Shown: one piece after another, positions 12,101 through 24,479 of the stretch
Numbering within the stretch: the stretch's first letter is position 1
Layout: every line of letters begins with the position of its first letter
Source: Corylus avellana
Lineage: Eukaryota > Streptophyta > Magnoliopsida > Fagales > Betulaceae
Assembly (NCBI RefSeq): GCF_901000735.1
Contig: NC_081541.1
Location: forward strand, 8,115,021 to 8,179,020
Direction: 5' to 3'
DNA length: 64,000 nt
Made by a program: the position numbers and the translations under genes
The notes under the pieces: generated by a model
The model's input: the letters and a program-made list of their open reading frames with translations, nothing else
Told to the model about the DNA's origin: nothing
The model's database searches: none

Positions 12101-14080
12101 ACCTTGCTAGGCATAACCCAAGACAAACCAAATCTGCTAAAGATGGCATGCCATAAGGAACGAGCAATCTCACAATGAAGGAAAAGATGATCAATAGTCT
12201 CTTCATCAATTTTGCACAAGCAACATCTATTGATCACGATAAGATTCCTTTTCCTGAGATTATCAATGGTAAGGATCTTCCCTAACACCGTTGTCCAAGT
12301 GAAGAAAGCCACTCTCGAAGGTGCCTTGGTGCGCCAAATACTCTTCCAAGGAAAAGGGCTCTCCTCTTTGCATACCAGGGTATTGTAGAAGGATCTAACA
12401 TCAAACTTCCCTTTTCTGGACGGAATCCACCAAATTTTGTCTTCCCCTCCCCTACTCATTCTGTGCGAATATAACAGAGTATAGAATGAAGCTAGCACTT
12501 CCAATTCCCAATCATGGACCAACCGAAAGAGACTAACATTCCATTGAGTAGTTCCACCCATAAGCTCCAAGTTGTCAGCAATGGATGCTTCTTTTTCATT
12601 GGCTATGTTGTATAGGCCTGGGAAAGCTTCCTTAAGAATCATTTCTCCGCACCAAACATCATCCCAAAATCTGATTTTAGACCCATCTCCGGGATCGAAC
12701 TTAATATGTTTCAGAAAACAGAAATATAAAAGGTTTTGTTAAAAGAAATATTCATGTTATCCTTTTTAAAATTATTTTGAGAGGTCTTTCTTTGGAGCTT
12801 CTTTGGTAGCTTCATTATGGTGACACCTGCTCAAAATTAATTTGGTTGCCATTTTGAAAGAGCCTAACCTCTTATGGTTTATTGTAGCTTAAATTAATTT
12901 TAAAGATGTGTTTGAATGGCTTTTAGTAGTCCAGCTTGGGCACTTTCCCTGAAAACTTGTTACTTTATTCTAATTTCAGCATGCCAGATCAAAGTACTAG
13001 GGTAGTTTTGACTGACATTGCTTTTGATACCTGCACAAGTTGGAGTGCTATGTTAATCACGTAAATATAATTGTCTCATCATGAATGTAATTGTTAGTGA
13101 AAGTAGTTTAGGTGTAGTTTTATGATTATGGACATATCTATATCTATATCTATTTTCTCCCTAGTATTAGGCGTTTTCTTGTATATTTCTTGTGTACTAG
13201 GATTGCACCCCTCTGTCCTTTTTGATATATACAACATTACTTATAAAAACTGTTCTAAAGTGTCTGTAGCAGCTGATTTTCCAAAGACCCACCACAATGA
13301 TGTTTTTGGCTTGTTAAGTAAATTTGTATGATAACCAGACAGATTGGTTCTTTGATAGCAACACATGGTGGTGTAATTGGTTCTGAAGTAAACACATAGC
13401 AGCTTTCACTTGTTCGTTATTTTATTTTTTCATCACAAGAGAAGTATGGCTATGAAGTATTTTGAGTAATTTGTCCTGTAAAACAATTTGCAGGTATGCA
13501 ATGACTGGACAGTTGACTCAGAAGAGTGATGTGTACAGCTTTGGGGTTGTTCTTCTGGAGCTTCTGACTGGGAGGAAGCCTGTTGATCATACTATGCCTC
13601 GTGGCCAACAGAGTCTTGTGACTTGGGTGAGTTTGTCAGCCTAGTTTCTTTCAGTGTTATTATTTGACATATTTGTATTCCCTTTCTTTGTTATGTGCTT
13701 TTTTCTTTTCTTTTTTTTATCAGTTCTCTTTCAGATTTGGCATTGGTTTACAATGAAACTCATTTTTATAGGCCACTCCAAGGTTGAGCGAAGACAAAGT
13801 TAAACAGTGTGTGGATCCAAAACTGAAGGGAGAATTTCCTCCTAAAGGAGTTGCTAAGGTCTCTCTTCTTTCTCTCTCTCACGCACATGCATGAACTCAC
13901 CCTTGTTTTCTTTAAGTAGTAGCTTACAATGTGGTTGTGGTGTCTGTGTGGCAAATGCAGCTGGCAGCTGTGGCAGCATTGTGTGTGCAGTACGAGGCTG
14001 AGTTCCGGCCAAATATGAGCATTGTTGTCAAGGCTCTCCAGCCACTTCTGAAGGCTCCCGCCCCAGCTCCAGAGACTTGA
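9170..14080 (+). CDS. PTI1-like serine/threonine protein kinase (RLCK-VIII type)
   Basis: Cytoplasmic, membrane-anchored kinase related to tomato Pti1, acting downstream of immune and oxidative (OXI1/AGC kinase) signals. Coding exons: 9170-9263 (or -9266), 10001-10254, 10383-10509, 10615-10888, 13494-13626, 13772-13858, 13961-14080; 362 or 363 aa. The start MRRWLCCTC carries the cysteines expected to be palmitoylated. Kinase motifs: [11 protein letters not shown] (about residue 78), [17 protein letters not shown] (about 200), ADFNLS (about 220), [21 protein letters not shown] across the 10888/13494 junction, and the tail APAPET. The usual HRDxK lysine is R and DFG is DFN; both are normal in this family, and the catalytic D residues are kept. 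An in-frame upstream stretch (9086-9169) lacks ATG, so I chose 9170. The 2.6-kb intron 10889-13493 carries a LINE. Confidence 0.93.
11290..11475 (+). mobile_element. Possible SINE-like retroelement
   Basis: Within the 2.6-kb kinase intron. The stretch has ACCACCCTCATAAGGTGG followed by CACCCGTTCAATTTTC, which resembles a degenerate tRNA-type B box, then a C/T-rich tail and an A-rich end (CCCAAAAAACAAAAG). I cannot define the ends or a target-site duplication. Confidence 0.35.
11766..12706 (-). mobile_element. 5'-truncated LINE with largely open C-terminal ORF
   Basis: On the minus strand the frame from about 12704 to 11848 is open and encodes the part after reverse transcriptase: [49 protein letters not shown], the zinc-binding cluster [21 protein letters not shown] and [14 protein letters not shown]. 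The 3' end has GTATACTCCATGTGTACTAG, GGGTTGCGCCCTTCTGCGC and a TTACTTATC-poly(A) end. Flanks form an imperfect duplication of about 20 bp ending CAGAAATAT (11747-11765 and 12708-12727). Antisense insertion in the kinase intron; no reverse-transcriptase core remains, so it cannot move on its own. Confidence 0.88.
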
Positions 14081-14990
14081 GCAAATAAACTGTGTTTTTT
14101 TGGTGTCGGATTTTCTGCCTGTGCACAGTTCTGTTTCATTTGTCTGCGGATTTCGTCAAATAGTCTATATATTATTTAATTTTTTTTTTTATATATGAGA
14201 TCGAATGTTTAGTACTGGGTTGGCCCCTTTCATGCTCTTGCCTACTTCTGACTGTTACTGGTGCTAAAGTCTCTGGAATCATAAATTGACTATGGGATTG
14301 ATTGGCTGTTGCGGATAATATTTGTCAACTGGATATATATTTGCTGCTTGCTCATGTTTCCGGTAAATGAGCTCTCCTTGTATGTATCGTTTTTCTCCTG
14401 TTTAGTACTCTGGTTCAGTTCTGGCTTGACTCAAAAGTTGAATTATTTGTGTTCAGTTTTGGCTCTTCTTGGTTAGGCCATTTTAGGCCATGTTTGTTTG
14501 CTTACTTTTCATTTCAGACCAGCTGGTGCAATTAGTCACCACTATCTGCTTTGTAGTGTAATTAATTTGAAGGTGTTAAATGTTCCAGGACCTTATTTTT
14601 TTACCATTGATTTTGAAAGGTTAAAAACAAATATGAAGAAATGTGAGACTATTATTTGTTATATTGTGGATTTTACATATTTAATATGTTATTACATAGT
14701 AAATATATTATTGTGTTACTTATAAAATAATTTGTACACTTTTTTATATGTAATAACAAAACAAAATGTTGACCATGAAATGGATCTCTTCATTTGTAAC
14801 TGTTCGAGAAACATATACATTGTAAAAGTAGAGTAATATGACGTTGTAATTAGTTTCACTATTAACTACTAACTACCATAACTTGAGCATGGATTGAATC
14901 ACAACAGTTGATATTTTCAATTGATAAAATTGATTTAGCCCATAGCCTAACCCAATAGCAGCTATGTTTGTTGATGTGTGTCTACAAGGG

Positions 14991-15021
<31 letters not shown>

Positions 15022-15400
15022 AAAAAAAGTAATTATGAAAACTATAAAAGAAAAAATTTTTAAAAATGGATGGATTTGACATGGGCCAATGGTTTTTTAA
15101 ACTAGACTCAAGTGGACTATATGGTTGTTAAAGTTTGAATTAACAAATAAAGACAAATATAATCATTTAAATTGATATCATAAGGTGTATGAAGTACAAT
15201 CCATGTATGTAATGAAAAAGGGTATTTTAGAAAGAAAAAAAGATTCAATTTTATATATTATTTCACAATGCTAATATAAATGTAATTTTTAGTAATTTTA
15301 TTTTTTTTATATGTGCAAAATATACAAAGCCAATTGCCCTGCCCTGGGCCGATTGATGGATTGGAACGTCCACGGACCACTGCAGTCCAAAAGCTTCTGA
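14081..15400. other. Kinase 3' UTR and AT-rich spacer
   Basis: Begins with the kinase 3' UTR, then AT-rich DNA with a long poly(T) tract at about 14991-15016 followed by an A-rich run. I see no gene. Confidence 0.5.
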
Positions 15401-15414
15401 AGCACTATCACCGG

Positions 15415-15440
15415 CACGTGCTACCCAAAAGTGTCACGTG
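15415..15440 (+). promoter_or_regulatory. Paired G-boxes upstream of GEMIN2
   Basis: Two CACGTG hexamers at 15415-15420 and 15435-15440, 20 bp apart start to start (about two helical turns), 150-177 bp before the GEMIN2 ATG. CACGTG is bound by bZIP and bHLH factors such as PIFs and HY5. A CT-rich microsatellite at about 15556-15582, in the expected 5' UTR, follows. Confidence 0.55.
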
Positions 15441-15549
15441 CGATCCTCCGAGCCTATTAATTAATTAAACCCCCTCTCCGCTCAAGAATTCTCCGAGCCT
15501 AAGAAACCTCTCAGCGCGCTTTGTGTTGCCCTCTTTCTCTTAAAACGCC

Positions 15550-15587
<38 letters not shown>

Positions 15588-15591
15588 AGCC

Positions 15592-18500
15592 ATGGCTTTT
15601 GATATGGATTCTGATAGATGCGTTGGATTCAAACGAAGAATCACGGAGATCGGAGATACCCAAGAGACACCGCCGCCACTACCGCCACAGTTCTCCACTT
15701 CTATTTGTACAGATAACCAGGAGGTCCAGGACGATCAAGAAGAGCAAGATTTCGCTGAGAACAAGAACTTGAGTCTCCTCTTCGACTCCAAGAAGTCCAA
15801 GTCTTCTTCTCATTGTGATGAAGCATCTGAAATCATCACTAAAGGAAATCAAGAACTGGGTTTTGCTTCTGGTGCTCAACAAAGTAGGGAAGTGCTGGGC
15901 TCTTTGGCTTCTGAGCCTTCTGGAACTGGGGATTTTGTGAACAAGGTTGAGGATTTCGGTGGAGAAGAGCAAAAGACTGAGAATTGCGAGGCTGGCCATG
16001 TCTGTGATGGTGAAGCAAAGCAAGAAAAGTTTGATATAGAGAAGGGTGGGGCTGAAGAGACTGCCAAAGAAAGCTTGTTGTCTGCTTCTGCTGACAAAGA
16101 AGAGAAGCCCTTTGTGAAAAGTGAAGTGGGTGTTGAGGTAGGCTTTGCTACGGAAGAAAGTAAGGAGTTGGGAAAAGAATTTGAATCTGAAAGTCTCTTG
16201 GAAGTGAAAAAGAAGCAACTCTTGGAGAAGCTTGAAGTTGTGTTAATGGCTGAAGATAAAACCCAGGCGGAAAGATTCACTGATTTCGAGGGTTCTTTGA
16301 AGATTGAAGTAATCGATCAAACTGCATTGATTGATTTCAGTGACAAATGTGCAGAGAGGAAAGGGAACAAGAATGTGAATCAAGAAGTGGATGCAAAGAA
16401 GGCGAGGCGGTCACGTAGAAAGGCAAAAAAGGTTTTCGAGATGAATCGAAAGAATGTTCTTGTGAGGGGTGAAACTGAAAATGGGTGCAGAAATATTGGG
16501 GATGGAACCAAGAAGATATACTCGAGGAAAGAGATGGAGGCCCTGAGGTTCGCAAACATTGTAGAGCAGCGCAAAATTTGGAAAGTGATATACAACGGGC
16601 TCGGGGCTGCTGTGGCGAAGGAGTACGACGACTTGGCAAGCTCTAAGAACCAGAAGCATGTCCGCGTGAATTTTGATCCTCGGCAGCGCTCCGCGAAGCA
16701 AGAAGAGGCCCCTGCAATTCTCAGTAAGTATTATTATTTGTTCACTCTCTTTGCTGCGGATTTTTGGTTCATAGAATTTATTTGAATGGTGAAAACATGA
16801 TGAATGAAGCTGTGTTTCAATTAACTCATAAAATTCCCTTCTTGTATCTTGTGAGATTGACCTTTTTTGTTTGGAAGAGTGTATGATATCCCTGTCGTTA
16901 GCATTATAATAGATGCAGTATCAGAATATGTTAACGACATTGACCATTCACTAGCTTGAAGACTTGTCCAGGACTGCGGTTTACATGCAATATCAGAAAT
17001 ATGTATGACGTTGATGATTCACTATCTTGAAGAGTTGTGCGGGATTGTGGTTCAGTATTGTGATTAAAAACTGTCTTAATTGCAGTAAGTAGGTGTAAAA
17101 TGTGAACCTGTTCTGCTCATGTTTTCTGTACTTATTTAAACACAAGCTAACTCACATTCAAGAGATGATCTAAATGTCTAAATTCAGAATCAGGAAGAAA
17201 TAAAAATATATGTCTGAGGAGTGAAGACTGATATTTAATGGAAAAGCACATGAATTGCTTTTGAAGTATCTGGAATGAACAGGTAGAATTTGTTTAGTAC
17301 TCTTAGATATCGTTCTCTGAGGTGTTAATGTGAGGTATAATAATGTGATTGTGGTCATCTTCATGTTAAAGGGCTTGCCCGTGTTGGCCATATTAGGCCT
17401 TGGAAAATCCTTGTTCTATATTAAATCTGCTGAGATATGGGATTGATCTAAAGACGTATCACCTGGTTTTAGGGCCATACAGCAGCTCCAACATTTACTT
17501 ATTGCTAGGGTAGTTAGTTTAGAGGTGATGCTTGGGCAAGGCATCCATGAAACCTGTAGAAGTTTTAGTTTTAGGGATCCATCTCTAAGTTGACTCGCAG
17601 TAGCTTTAGTTTCATAGAAGGATGTGATTATCTTTAGCTGTTTGGTTCAACAAGAAAGTGAACCATGTAGAACCTAAAGTTGCAACTTTTATTCAATTTG
17701 GCAAAAACACCAAATGTGACTACTATTTGTGATTTGGTGAGAGGAAGGGTGGACAGGTTGTGGACTACTGAGTAGGTTGTTGAGATGATTTTACTACTTT
17801 GTAATAACACTAACTGTAGACTAGAATTACTCATCATACTTCCTAAGGCTGGGCTACTGAATGCGATTGCTAAAATCTGGGATTTGTACAATAACTTCCA
17901 GATCAAAATTGATCTGGTGACTGAACAGCGGTTTGTATTTATGACCCAGGCTTTGAAAAACAAAACAATTCCATTTGCTTCTTGGCCTGAAGTAATCATT
18001 GTTTGAGTGCCTGAGAGATCCATAGTTGTTTCGATGGAGTTGTAAAAGTTTCTCACTCTTGCTTTTGCACCATATAAAATTTATTGGTCAAGCTGTACTG
18101 CTGCAAATATGCCAGTGTTTCTTATTTTACTTCTGAATTTTGAATTTAAACTTCAGTTATACATCATGCTTATTTAGCTGAGGTTATTGTTAATTCTAGT
18201 ATTTGTGATAGTTGCCTCTCTGGGATGATGTTTGCCATGTGATAGGTAAGGTTATTGCAATTAAGGCAAATTGTTAATTCTAGTATTTTAACTAGTATGT
18301 TTGTATTGGTATTCATGATGCCTTAACAAGGATAGTCTCCTTTCACTACGTCTCAAGACCAACGAGTACCATTGCTGCTGGATCCGTTGTAGTGAACAAG
18401 TTTATTTTGCTCGCTCTTGTGGTAGCCATCTTTGTCTCCAGCAGTCACCCCGGGTTTCTCTCCGATCAGCTACTGCTTTTAAGCCTTCGGGTTCTCCTGC

Positions 18501-21500
18501 CCTTCTATTGGACTGGGTTTCTTTCCCATTTCCAGTTATATTGTATTATCAAAAAAAAAAAAAAAAAATCTGTATTGGCATTCAACCGCATGCATCATCA
18601 TGCATGTTATGAGTCCATGTTGTGCAGCATTGGATCCACCTTGTTTTTGTCATTTTGAGACTCCAAGACAAACCCCATTGACAGTGACAGGGAGATTTCT
18701 GGCCTCTGGCACTAAGTCCAGAGGTCTTTATCAACTATTTAAGCCTTTTTGCAGTTTGGTTTCCCATGTCTACAATTACGGTCGGCTGCTGCTTAAAAGT
18801 TGTAATTTTCTCTGTACATTTTCCCAAAATAGTTCTCTCTTGGGATCTGTTTTGTTACTTTTTGTTATAAATCAGCAAGTTATTGTTTAGGATCTTTGAG
18901 ATTAATTTTTTTCATTTAATCTTAGCAACAATATCATGTCAATTTTATGTTCAATCCTGTTCTGTTTCCATGCTCGTAGCCTGTTCTCATATTTATTCAA
19001 TTGCTTGTGCACAGTCAAGAGTGCGTAACCAGCTTGTTTTGGCTTTCTTTTTCTAATAAACTTATTAGTATTTCTCTGACATTTTCCCCTATTACTGAAA
19101 CAAAATATCAATAATTCTTTTCCTCCTAAAAGAAAATGTTGAAAATCATAGACCTTTCTAAGAGCTTTTCTTCATTCACCCTTTTTCTCTTGGTTGTTAA
19201 ATCCTGATTGTGTCCATTTGATAGTTCAAATTCTCTTGTGCACAGGGGTGGTTGCTGGAAGTGGAAGGAATCACGTGAAAATCTTTGTGCATTGAAGAAT
19301 GGCCTACAGGAATCTGCGGAAGACCCTATGTCCAACATACAACATATATTCCCTTGATTTGTAAACTTGTGCTGTGTATACAGTATACTACTTGTGTACA
19401 GTCTTGTACATGAACTTCTGCTATAGGCGGGTTTAGGAAACATACTTTGGTCATGTGGACATGATACGTTACATTCTTTTGTGAAGAAAAAGTAATAAAG
19501 TGGTTAAGCTCAATTGTTTGACTAGTCCTATGAATCTAATGAGATGATTTTCTCTTCACTTTTTGCTTGCATAGATGTTAAAATTGAACACTTTATTTCC
19601 CCCATCTTTCCTCTAGACAAGACTTCACTATTTTAGAACTGCATTGCTAAAATTTTATGATGACTTTCAGGGGAAGCATGTTCTGAAAATATGGACAGTG
19701 ATATAAAAGACATGGAGGGTAATGAAACAGAAAGTCTGTCTCCCTTGGATCCCACTTGCAGTCAGAGTGTTAGTGGTGAATATGGCTACACAGGTCTAGA
19801 AGAAGATAGCAGAGATGATGATGACAGTGATGAAGATTATGCAAGCATTCAGAAACCTGCCTTTTTGGTTGAAGGAGAACCAAATTTTGATTCTGGTCCA
19901 CCAGAAGATGGATTCGAATATCTCAGACGTGTCAGGTAGATTATTTCTCTGTTTCTTTTATTTATTCTTCTTAATGGAATATTTTTCTTTGAAAAGACTA
20001 AACCATGGCTGATAACAATGCCAGGGCATTTATTTTGAACTGTTTTGATGATGTGGAGCGCAAGTGAGCCTCCCATATTATTAGACGTGCAGATTTTCCG
20101 CACCACATGGCAAGATATGTGCCAAATTTGGCCTCATATGAGCAGACTTGCACCAAATCAAGGCCTAGGAATTCAGCCTGGCCTTTGTAAATATCTTTCC
20201 TTTTTTTAACTTCGTAATCATAGCCGTCCAAAAGCCGTAGAACAGCCCATTATTGATCTTATACTTTGATTTGGTTTCTTATGCACAATGTTAACCCTTA
20301 ATGGTCGAATAATGTTAGAAGTCACTCTTGTGTTCCTCTTGTATCGATCCAAGAATGATGTGGCTTTTAAAATCACCATTGAGTTTGTGATTGATCACTA
20401 TTAAATTTTGATTAAGTGGTGATTTTAAAAATCACCTCATTTTTGAAGTGACACAAAAGGGATACAAGAGAAATTTCTAGAATTACTCTTTAACCGTCAC
20501 CTTTCCATGCAATTTACAAGCCGTAAGCCATCAAGATTTTCTTGTACCTTTGCCACCAATTCTCCAAATTAAACGACCTTAAAAAGAGACAAAAGAATTT
20601 GTTTTCCTTAAATGTTCTGTTTGATTACTGTTACCTTATCCGAAATGGTGCAATATATAGGAAGTCTTAAAACTCTCAGCGGTGAAAATGTTGCAATCAC
20701 ATGCAAAGAAATTTTGGTTAACCTAAATAAATTGCATGGGCTATCATTTGTTGCAATGATAAAGTCTCGGGCTATTTTGCAAAAGCACGAAAGTCAGGAC
20801 TGTATCTAAGATCTTCTCTTTAGGCCTCTTCTATGATGGACCAAAGCTGGGAATGTGGCCTTTGATGGTCCAATAAAATAAATTGGAGTGTGCAGGATAA
20901 TCTAGATCTTTAAGAAGAATAGAGAACTGATTATTGATATCAATCTAAAGTAGTCCTCTCTCTTGCTTAGGTGGGAAGCTTCTCAGATTCCAAAAGTGAA
21001 GGTGGCCAAGTTTGATAGAAGTAAATTTAACAAAGAACAGAGTGTTTATATGCCCCAGATTCCTGATATTGCCAGGTGTCCAGAACATCTACTGCCTTTG
21101 AAACAATGGGAGGATGCATTTCTTGCTGATTTTTCAGAGCTACGGCTGGTATTTTCTTATTGCCTCAATTTAACTTAGTGATTGCTTGATATATTTTTAT
21201 TTCTTTTTCTTTATTTCAGTGTGAGTGGAACAATTTATTGGTATGATGACAATTCTTCTTCAAAATGATGCCTGTATCTTTTCATTTCTTCACATTAGGG
21301 AACAATAACCGATTTTACAAAAATTTGTATCTTAATAACGCAAAATATGACATAATGGTTAGAAAATAATTTTCTCCTCTTTTGCCCTCCTCTCTCTCTC
21401 TGAAATACATAATGTTTTTGGGGGGCATTTCAATTGTACAAAACTGATGGGAAATGATGTCTATAGAAAAGAAGAAAGTTCTTTTGGTTTCCAGAAAGAA

Positions 21501-22861
21501 TGTGAGAAAGGTAGCTGCCTTATATTGCTGGTGAAAGAAAACTGTTTTTAGCAATTTATTTCCTTCCACTTTTTTTTTAGTGCTTTTTTTGGGTAAAAGT
21601 ATTTAAAATCATTAATTTAGTTATAGTTGCTAATAAATTTAGAGTACAATATGGGAATGCCCTTGAGTTTTAGGTGTGGAAGAATGCTATAGTCATTTAA
21701 ACGAGAAGAAAAGGAGAGAGAAGAGATGTAATACCCCAGTCTCATATTGGGAAGATGAGATAAAGTCTACATAAAGTGGATAGTTTATAAAAATAGTCAT
21801 GAGTACTAAATTTCATATTGCTTAGTTACTATGTGAAATTAGACTTTATAAAAAAAATTCTAGAGAAGCTCCAAATTAACTAGTCCTTTTAGGGTAATAG
21901 CACAGATGTGGCTCACGCTTTTTCCTAAGGCATTACAAATGGTACCAAAGTCACCTAGTAACACCTAGATTTGAGGTGGGTGACAGCTCCAAGATTAGAT
22001 TTTGGCATAACATGTGGTGTAGGGCAGTTTGGTAGTCTTCATAGTGCAGAAGATGATTTTGTCATGCCTAACATGGAGTATCTAGAGAGAAAGAAACGAT
22101 CTAAATTTTGAAGATCGTGAGAGGATGGTAGCGTATGATTGCTTTCATTTTTGTAGCTTTCAGATTTTTCTTTTTCTTTTTCTAATTAGGTAAATATTTC
22201 TTTTGTATACTTCTTGGATATTTGGGTTACGCCATGCGTGCTTTTTAATGAATTTCTATTGCTTATCAATATTATTTTGTTCTCTCTTAAATCTCAGGCC
22301 CTGTCAAGTCTTGAGGATTCTAGTGAAGAACTTTCTGGAAAGCTGCAACCAATGTTTGTTATTCATGAAAAATGTCATTCCCGCGACTTACCTTGGATTC
22401 TTGAAAATTTGGATACTGAGGAAGTCCATCCCAAGCAGCCTCATGATTTTTCCGGGCCTGAAAGCTCCGTTGATCAGCCATCTATGTTGACTGCTGAAGA
22501 CCATGATACCTCTCTGCCTTCAGAACATTCAAGCCCAAAGACTTCTGCAGATGAAATTTCTGGCCCTCGGCTGTCTGCGATCTTAAGAATGGACTCTGTT
22601 GCTCGAGTGTCAACATTGAAGAAACGCATACGCTCGGTAGAGACCATGAATACTCTGTCGAGAAATGATTGTGTGTGGCTATTCGCCCTATGCGCAGCAG
22701 TTGATACGCCACTTGATGCCGACACTATTGCTGCTCTTCGGAGCCTGCTTCGGAAGTGCGCCATCTTGCGGGCTGCAAAGTCTGAACTTGATGACAACGT
22801 TGTGATGCTAAATATTCTGATCACAGTTGCAGGCAGGTATTATGGGCAATCGGAAAGCTGA
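15592..22861 (+). CDS. GEMIN2: GEMIN2 (SMN-complex component, SIP1 domain), snRNP assembly factor
   Basis: Gemin2 holds the Sm-protein ring during spliceosomal snRNP assembly; in Arabidopsis it tempers temperature effects on splicing and clock period. Exons: 15592-16723, 19671-19935, 20971-21148, 22298-22861, giving 712 aa with matching phases. Residues 1-300 are a long Glu/Lys-rich extension absent from animal Gemin2 (about 280 aa), with a basic patch ARRSRRKAKK near 270. The conserved part starts at KKIYSRKEMEALRFANIVEQ (about 305); an acidic DDDDSDEDY segment comes next, then PPEDGFEYLRRVRWEASQIP, the hallmark of the SIP1 domain, and the C-terminal helices ending VAGRYYGQSES. The ATG at 15592 follows a CT-rich leader and gives the only open frame. 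Introns 1 and 3 carry transposon debris. Confidence 0.93.
16915..17056. repeat. Imperfect ~70-bp direct duplication in GEMIN2 intron 1
   Basis: Two adjacent copies share TATCAGAA, TTCACTA, CTTGAAGA and TTGT in the same order, with scattered differences. Each is about 70 bp. No coding or structural meaning seen. Confidence 0.6.
18316..18568 (+). mobile_element. Short retro-insertion (LINE 3' end type) in GEMIN2 intron 1
   Basis: Ends with TTGTATTATC followed by A17. Flanks are near-identical: TTTGTATTGGTATTCA (about 18299) and TCTGTATTGGCATTCA (about 18569). The body of about 250 bp has no clear ORF. The TATC-poly(A) end resembles the LINE tails elsewhere in the window, but the internal sequence is different, so it is a distinct subfamily. 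Confidence 0.65.
20305..20485. mobile_element. Fold-back MITE in GEMIN2 intron 2
   Basis: Palindromic element: the left arm has TCTTGTGTTCCTCTTGTATC and GGCTTTTAAAATCACCATT; the right arm has GTGGTGATTTTAAAAATCAC and GACACAAAAGGGATACAAGA. A related element lies at about 25490-25640. Confidence 0.6.
21660..21995. mobile_element. Probable LTR or retroelement fragment in GEMIN2 intron 3
   Basis: Contains TGTAATACCCCAGTCTCATA and, later, GGCATTACAAATGGTACCAA, words that look like a decayed LTR with an ATGGTATCAAAG-type primer-binding region. I see no ORF and no clear ends. Confidence 0.35.
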
Positions 22862-23503
22862 AGCGTCCTGGGTTGTTATATCTGTTTCATAATTCATGGA
22901 CTTAAATGTCTACGTCAAGCAGAGAGGAGAGCGGGAGAGGTGATATATACGAGCTCACTTACATTTTACAGTTGAGATTGTGGCAGTATATTTTCTTCAT
23001 TTGCTTGCTGAGGATGGTCCAGAAATACAAGAATTTGTTGTAAAATTAAATTATTTTTAATTTTAATTATTTGGATTTTAAGATAACCGTTGGAATGTGA
23101 AGCATTTGAGACCAAGAGCAACAATGCACAAATGTGAGGGCCATATATGCAGCTGATCTAGTTGCGGTTAATTGTTAGGTCGGCAAATTGAGTTTAGTAT
23201 TGGTTTCTTGTTAGGGTTTGGCAGCCTAAGAGTGAAGGGTTCAAGTGGCCCGCATTTTAACTGTTCGGAACCGGTGGACTTTGTAACCCTTTTTTGTGCT
23301 GTCTGAATATTTGAATTATTCGAAAGGTCTAATAACAAAAAGATCATGATCCGGTAAGTAACTGGTAAGTATATAGTACAAAGTGAAAAATACATTAACG
23401 TTGCACACATTTTATTCATCCAAAGAAAACAATCGGAATACTTCCGATAAAGCACACATGTATTTGAAGAAAAAAAAATCATGTTTTTCTTAGATGTCTG
23501 TGT

Positions 23504-24331
23504 TCAACAATTGTAAAAGCAGTGGCATTTGGACTGAATCATCCCCGTACATAATCCACAATGAGCATCCTCAAACTCCTTGCAATTGTTGTCACAGTGT
23601 GCAGAATTTCTACATGCACCATGTGGTACTTGGTACTTCACAATATCTGGTAGATGTCCCACATCCAAGAAGAGCCATGGCTATTTCTGTAACAGGGAAC
23701 ATCTTAGAAACAAAAGGGATAGTAATTAAATTACCTAAAAACATATATTAGAAGTCACTAGTGATTACTAGATAGCTATTTGTGAGAAAAATATATGAAG
23801 TGTAAATCAACTCACCTACGTTTGTAACAAGCAGGGAGATAAGAAATGGTAAAGAGAAGTAAGTAAAAAAAAAACACTCTAACCATGTTTATGCGAGGAG
23901 AGATCTTCACTAATTTTGTTATTCGGATTGCTGGCTAACAAATATGAGAGAATCTCTAATGAACCTACTTGTCCAAACATGTCTCGGGGAACCCATCCTC
24001 CTGCTCAAGCAGATGGGCTACATAAGAGATTTGTTACATGTAATGTCTAGATTGCTAGCAATTCGAATAACAAATTTTTGGGAATTCGAATCCTGTTTTT
24101 GGAGTGATGCCAAATAAGATAAACTCTTATTGATATTTATGGCAAGAATTGCTATAATTCGTCCTTAAATTAGAGTAGTGATGAGATGAAAATAGCAGTA
24201 AGGTTAAAGGAAGCTATTATTTGACATGCTATTTACAGTTGAAAAAAATGATCGGGGCAATGCATGAACTCACCCACATTTGTAAGAAGGATGGGGATGA
24301 TGAAGACCAAAAAGTAGACAACTCTAGCCAT
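23504..24331 (-). pseudogene. Defensin-like gene, copy 1, frameshifted
   Basis: Two-exon layout of a plant defensin-like gene. Exon 1 (24331-24274) encodes a signal peptide starting MARVVYFLVF; donor GTGAGT. Exon 2 (23686-23504) aligns with copy 3 base for base except for a 5-bp deletion near 23618-23624. The deletion shifts the frame and brings in TAG two codons later, before most cysteines. A TATA box (TATAAATA, 24378-24371) 40 bp before the ATG matches those of the other copies. All else looks intact, so the loss is recent. Confidence 0.8.
23816..23886 (-). pseudogene. Second signal-peptide-like exon, block A
   Basis: ATG GTT AGA GTG then a phenylalanine/leucine-rich stretch, ending ACAAACGTAG with donor GTGAG. 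It is a diverged relative of exon 1, 71 nt long (phase 2), so it does not fit the phase of defensin exon 2 (needs phase 1). The equivalent in block B is 29451-29515. Read as a relic first exon of a lost copy. Confidence 0.55.
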
Positions 24332-24370
24332 GTTTTTGCTCTAATGCCAAACAAGAAAGAGTGTTGCTGA

Positions 24371-24378
24371 TATTTATA
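24371..24378 (-). promoter_or_regulatory. TATA box of defensin copy 1
   Basis: TATAAATA on the minus strand, 40 bp upstream of the exon 1 ATG; position and neighbours are conserved at copies 2 and 3, predicting a 5' UTR of only about 10 nt. Confidence 0.55.
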
Positions 24379-24479
24379 GCATAAATTGCAATGTTTCATC
24401 CTTAATTAAATCATACTAGCCAAAGGAAGAGGAGTGTAAAGTCAAATTAAGCAAGCTGTTAAATACATGCCATTTACTT

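Noticed and set aside
15679..16280. Long minus-strand open frames (179 and 134 codons) opposite GEMIN2 exon 1
   Set aside because: They mirror the Glu/Lys-rich coding strand, give Ser/Phe-rich nonsense, and have no domain or splice support.
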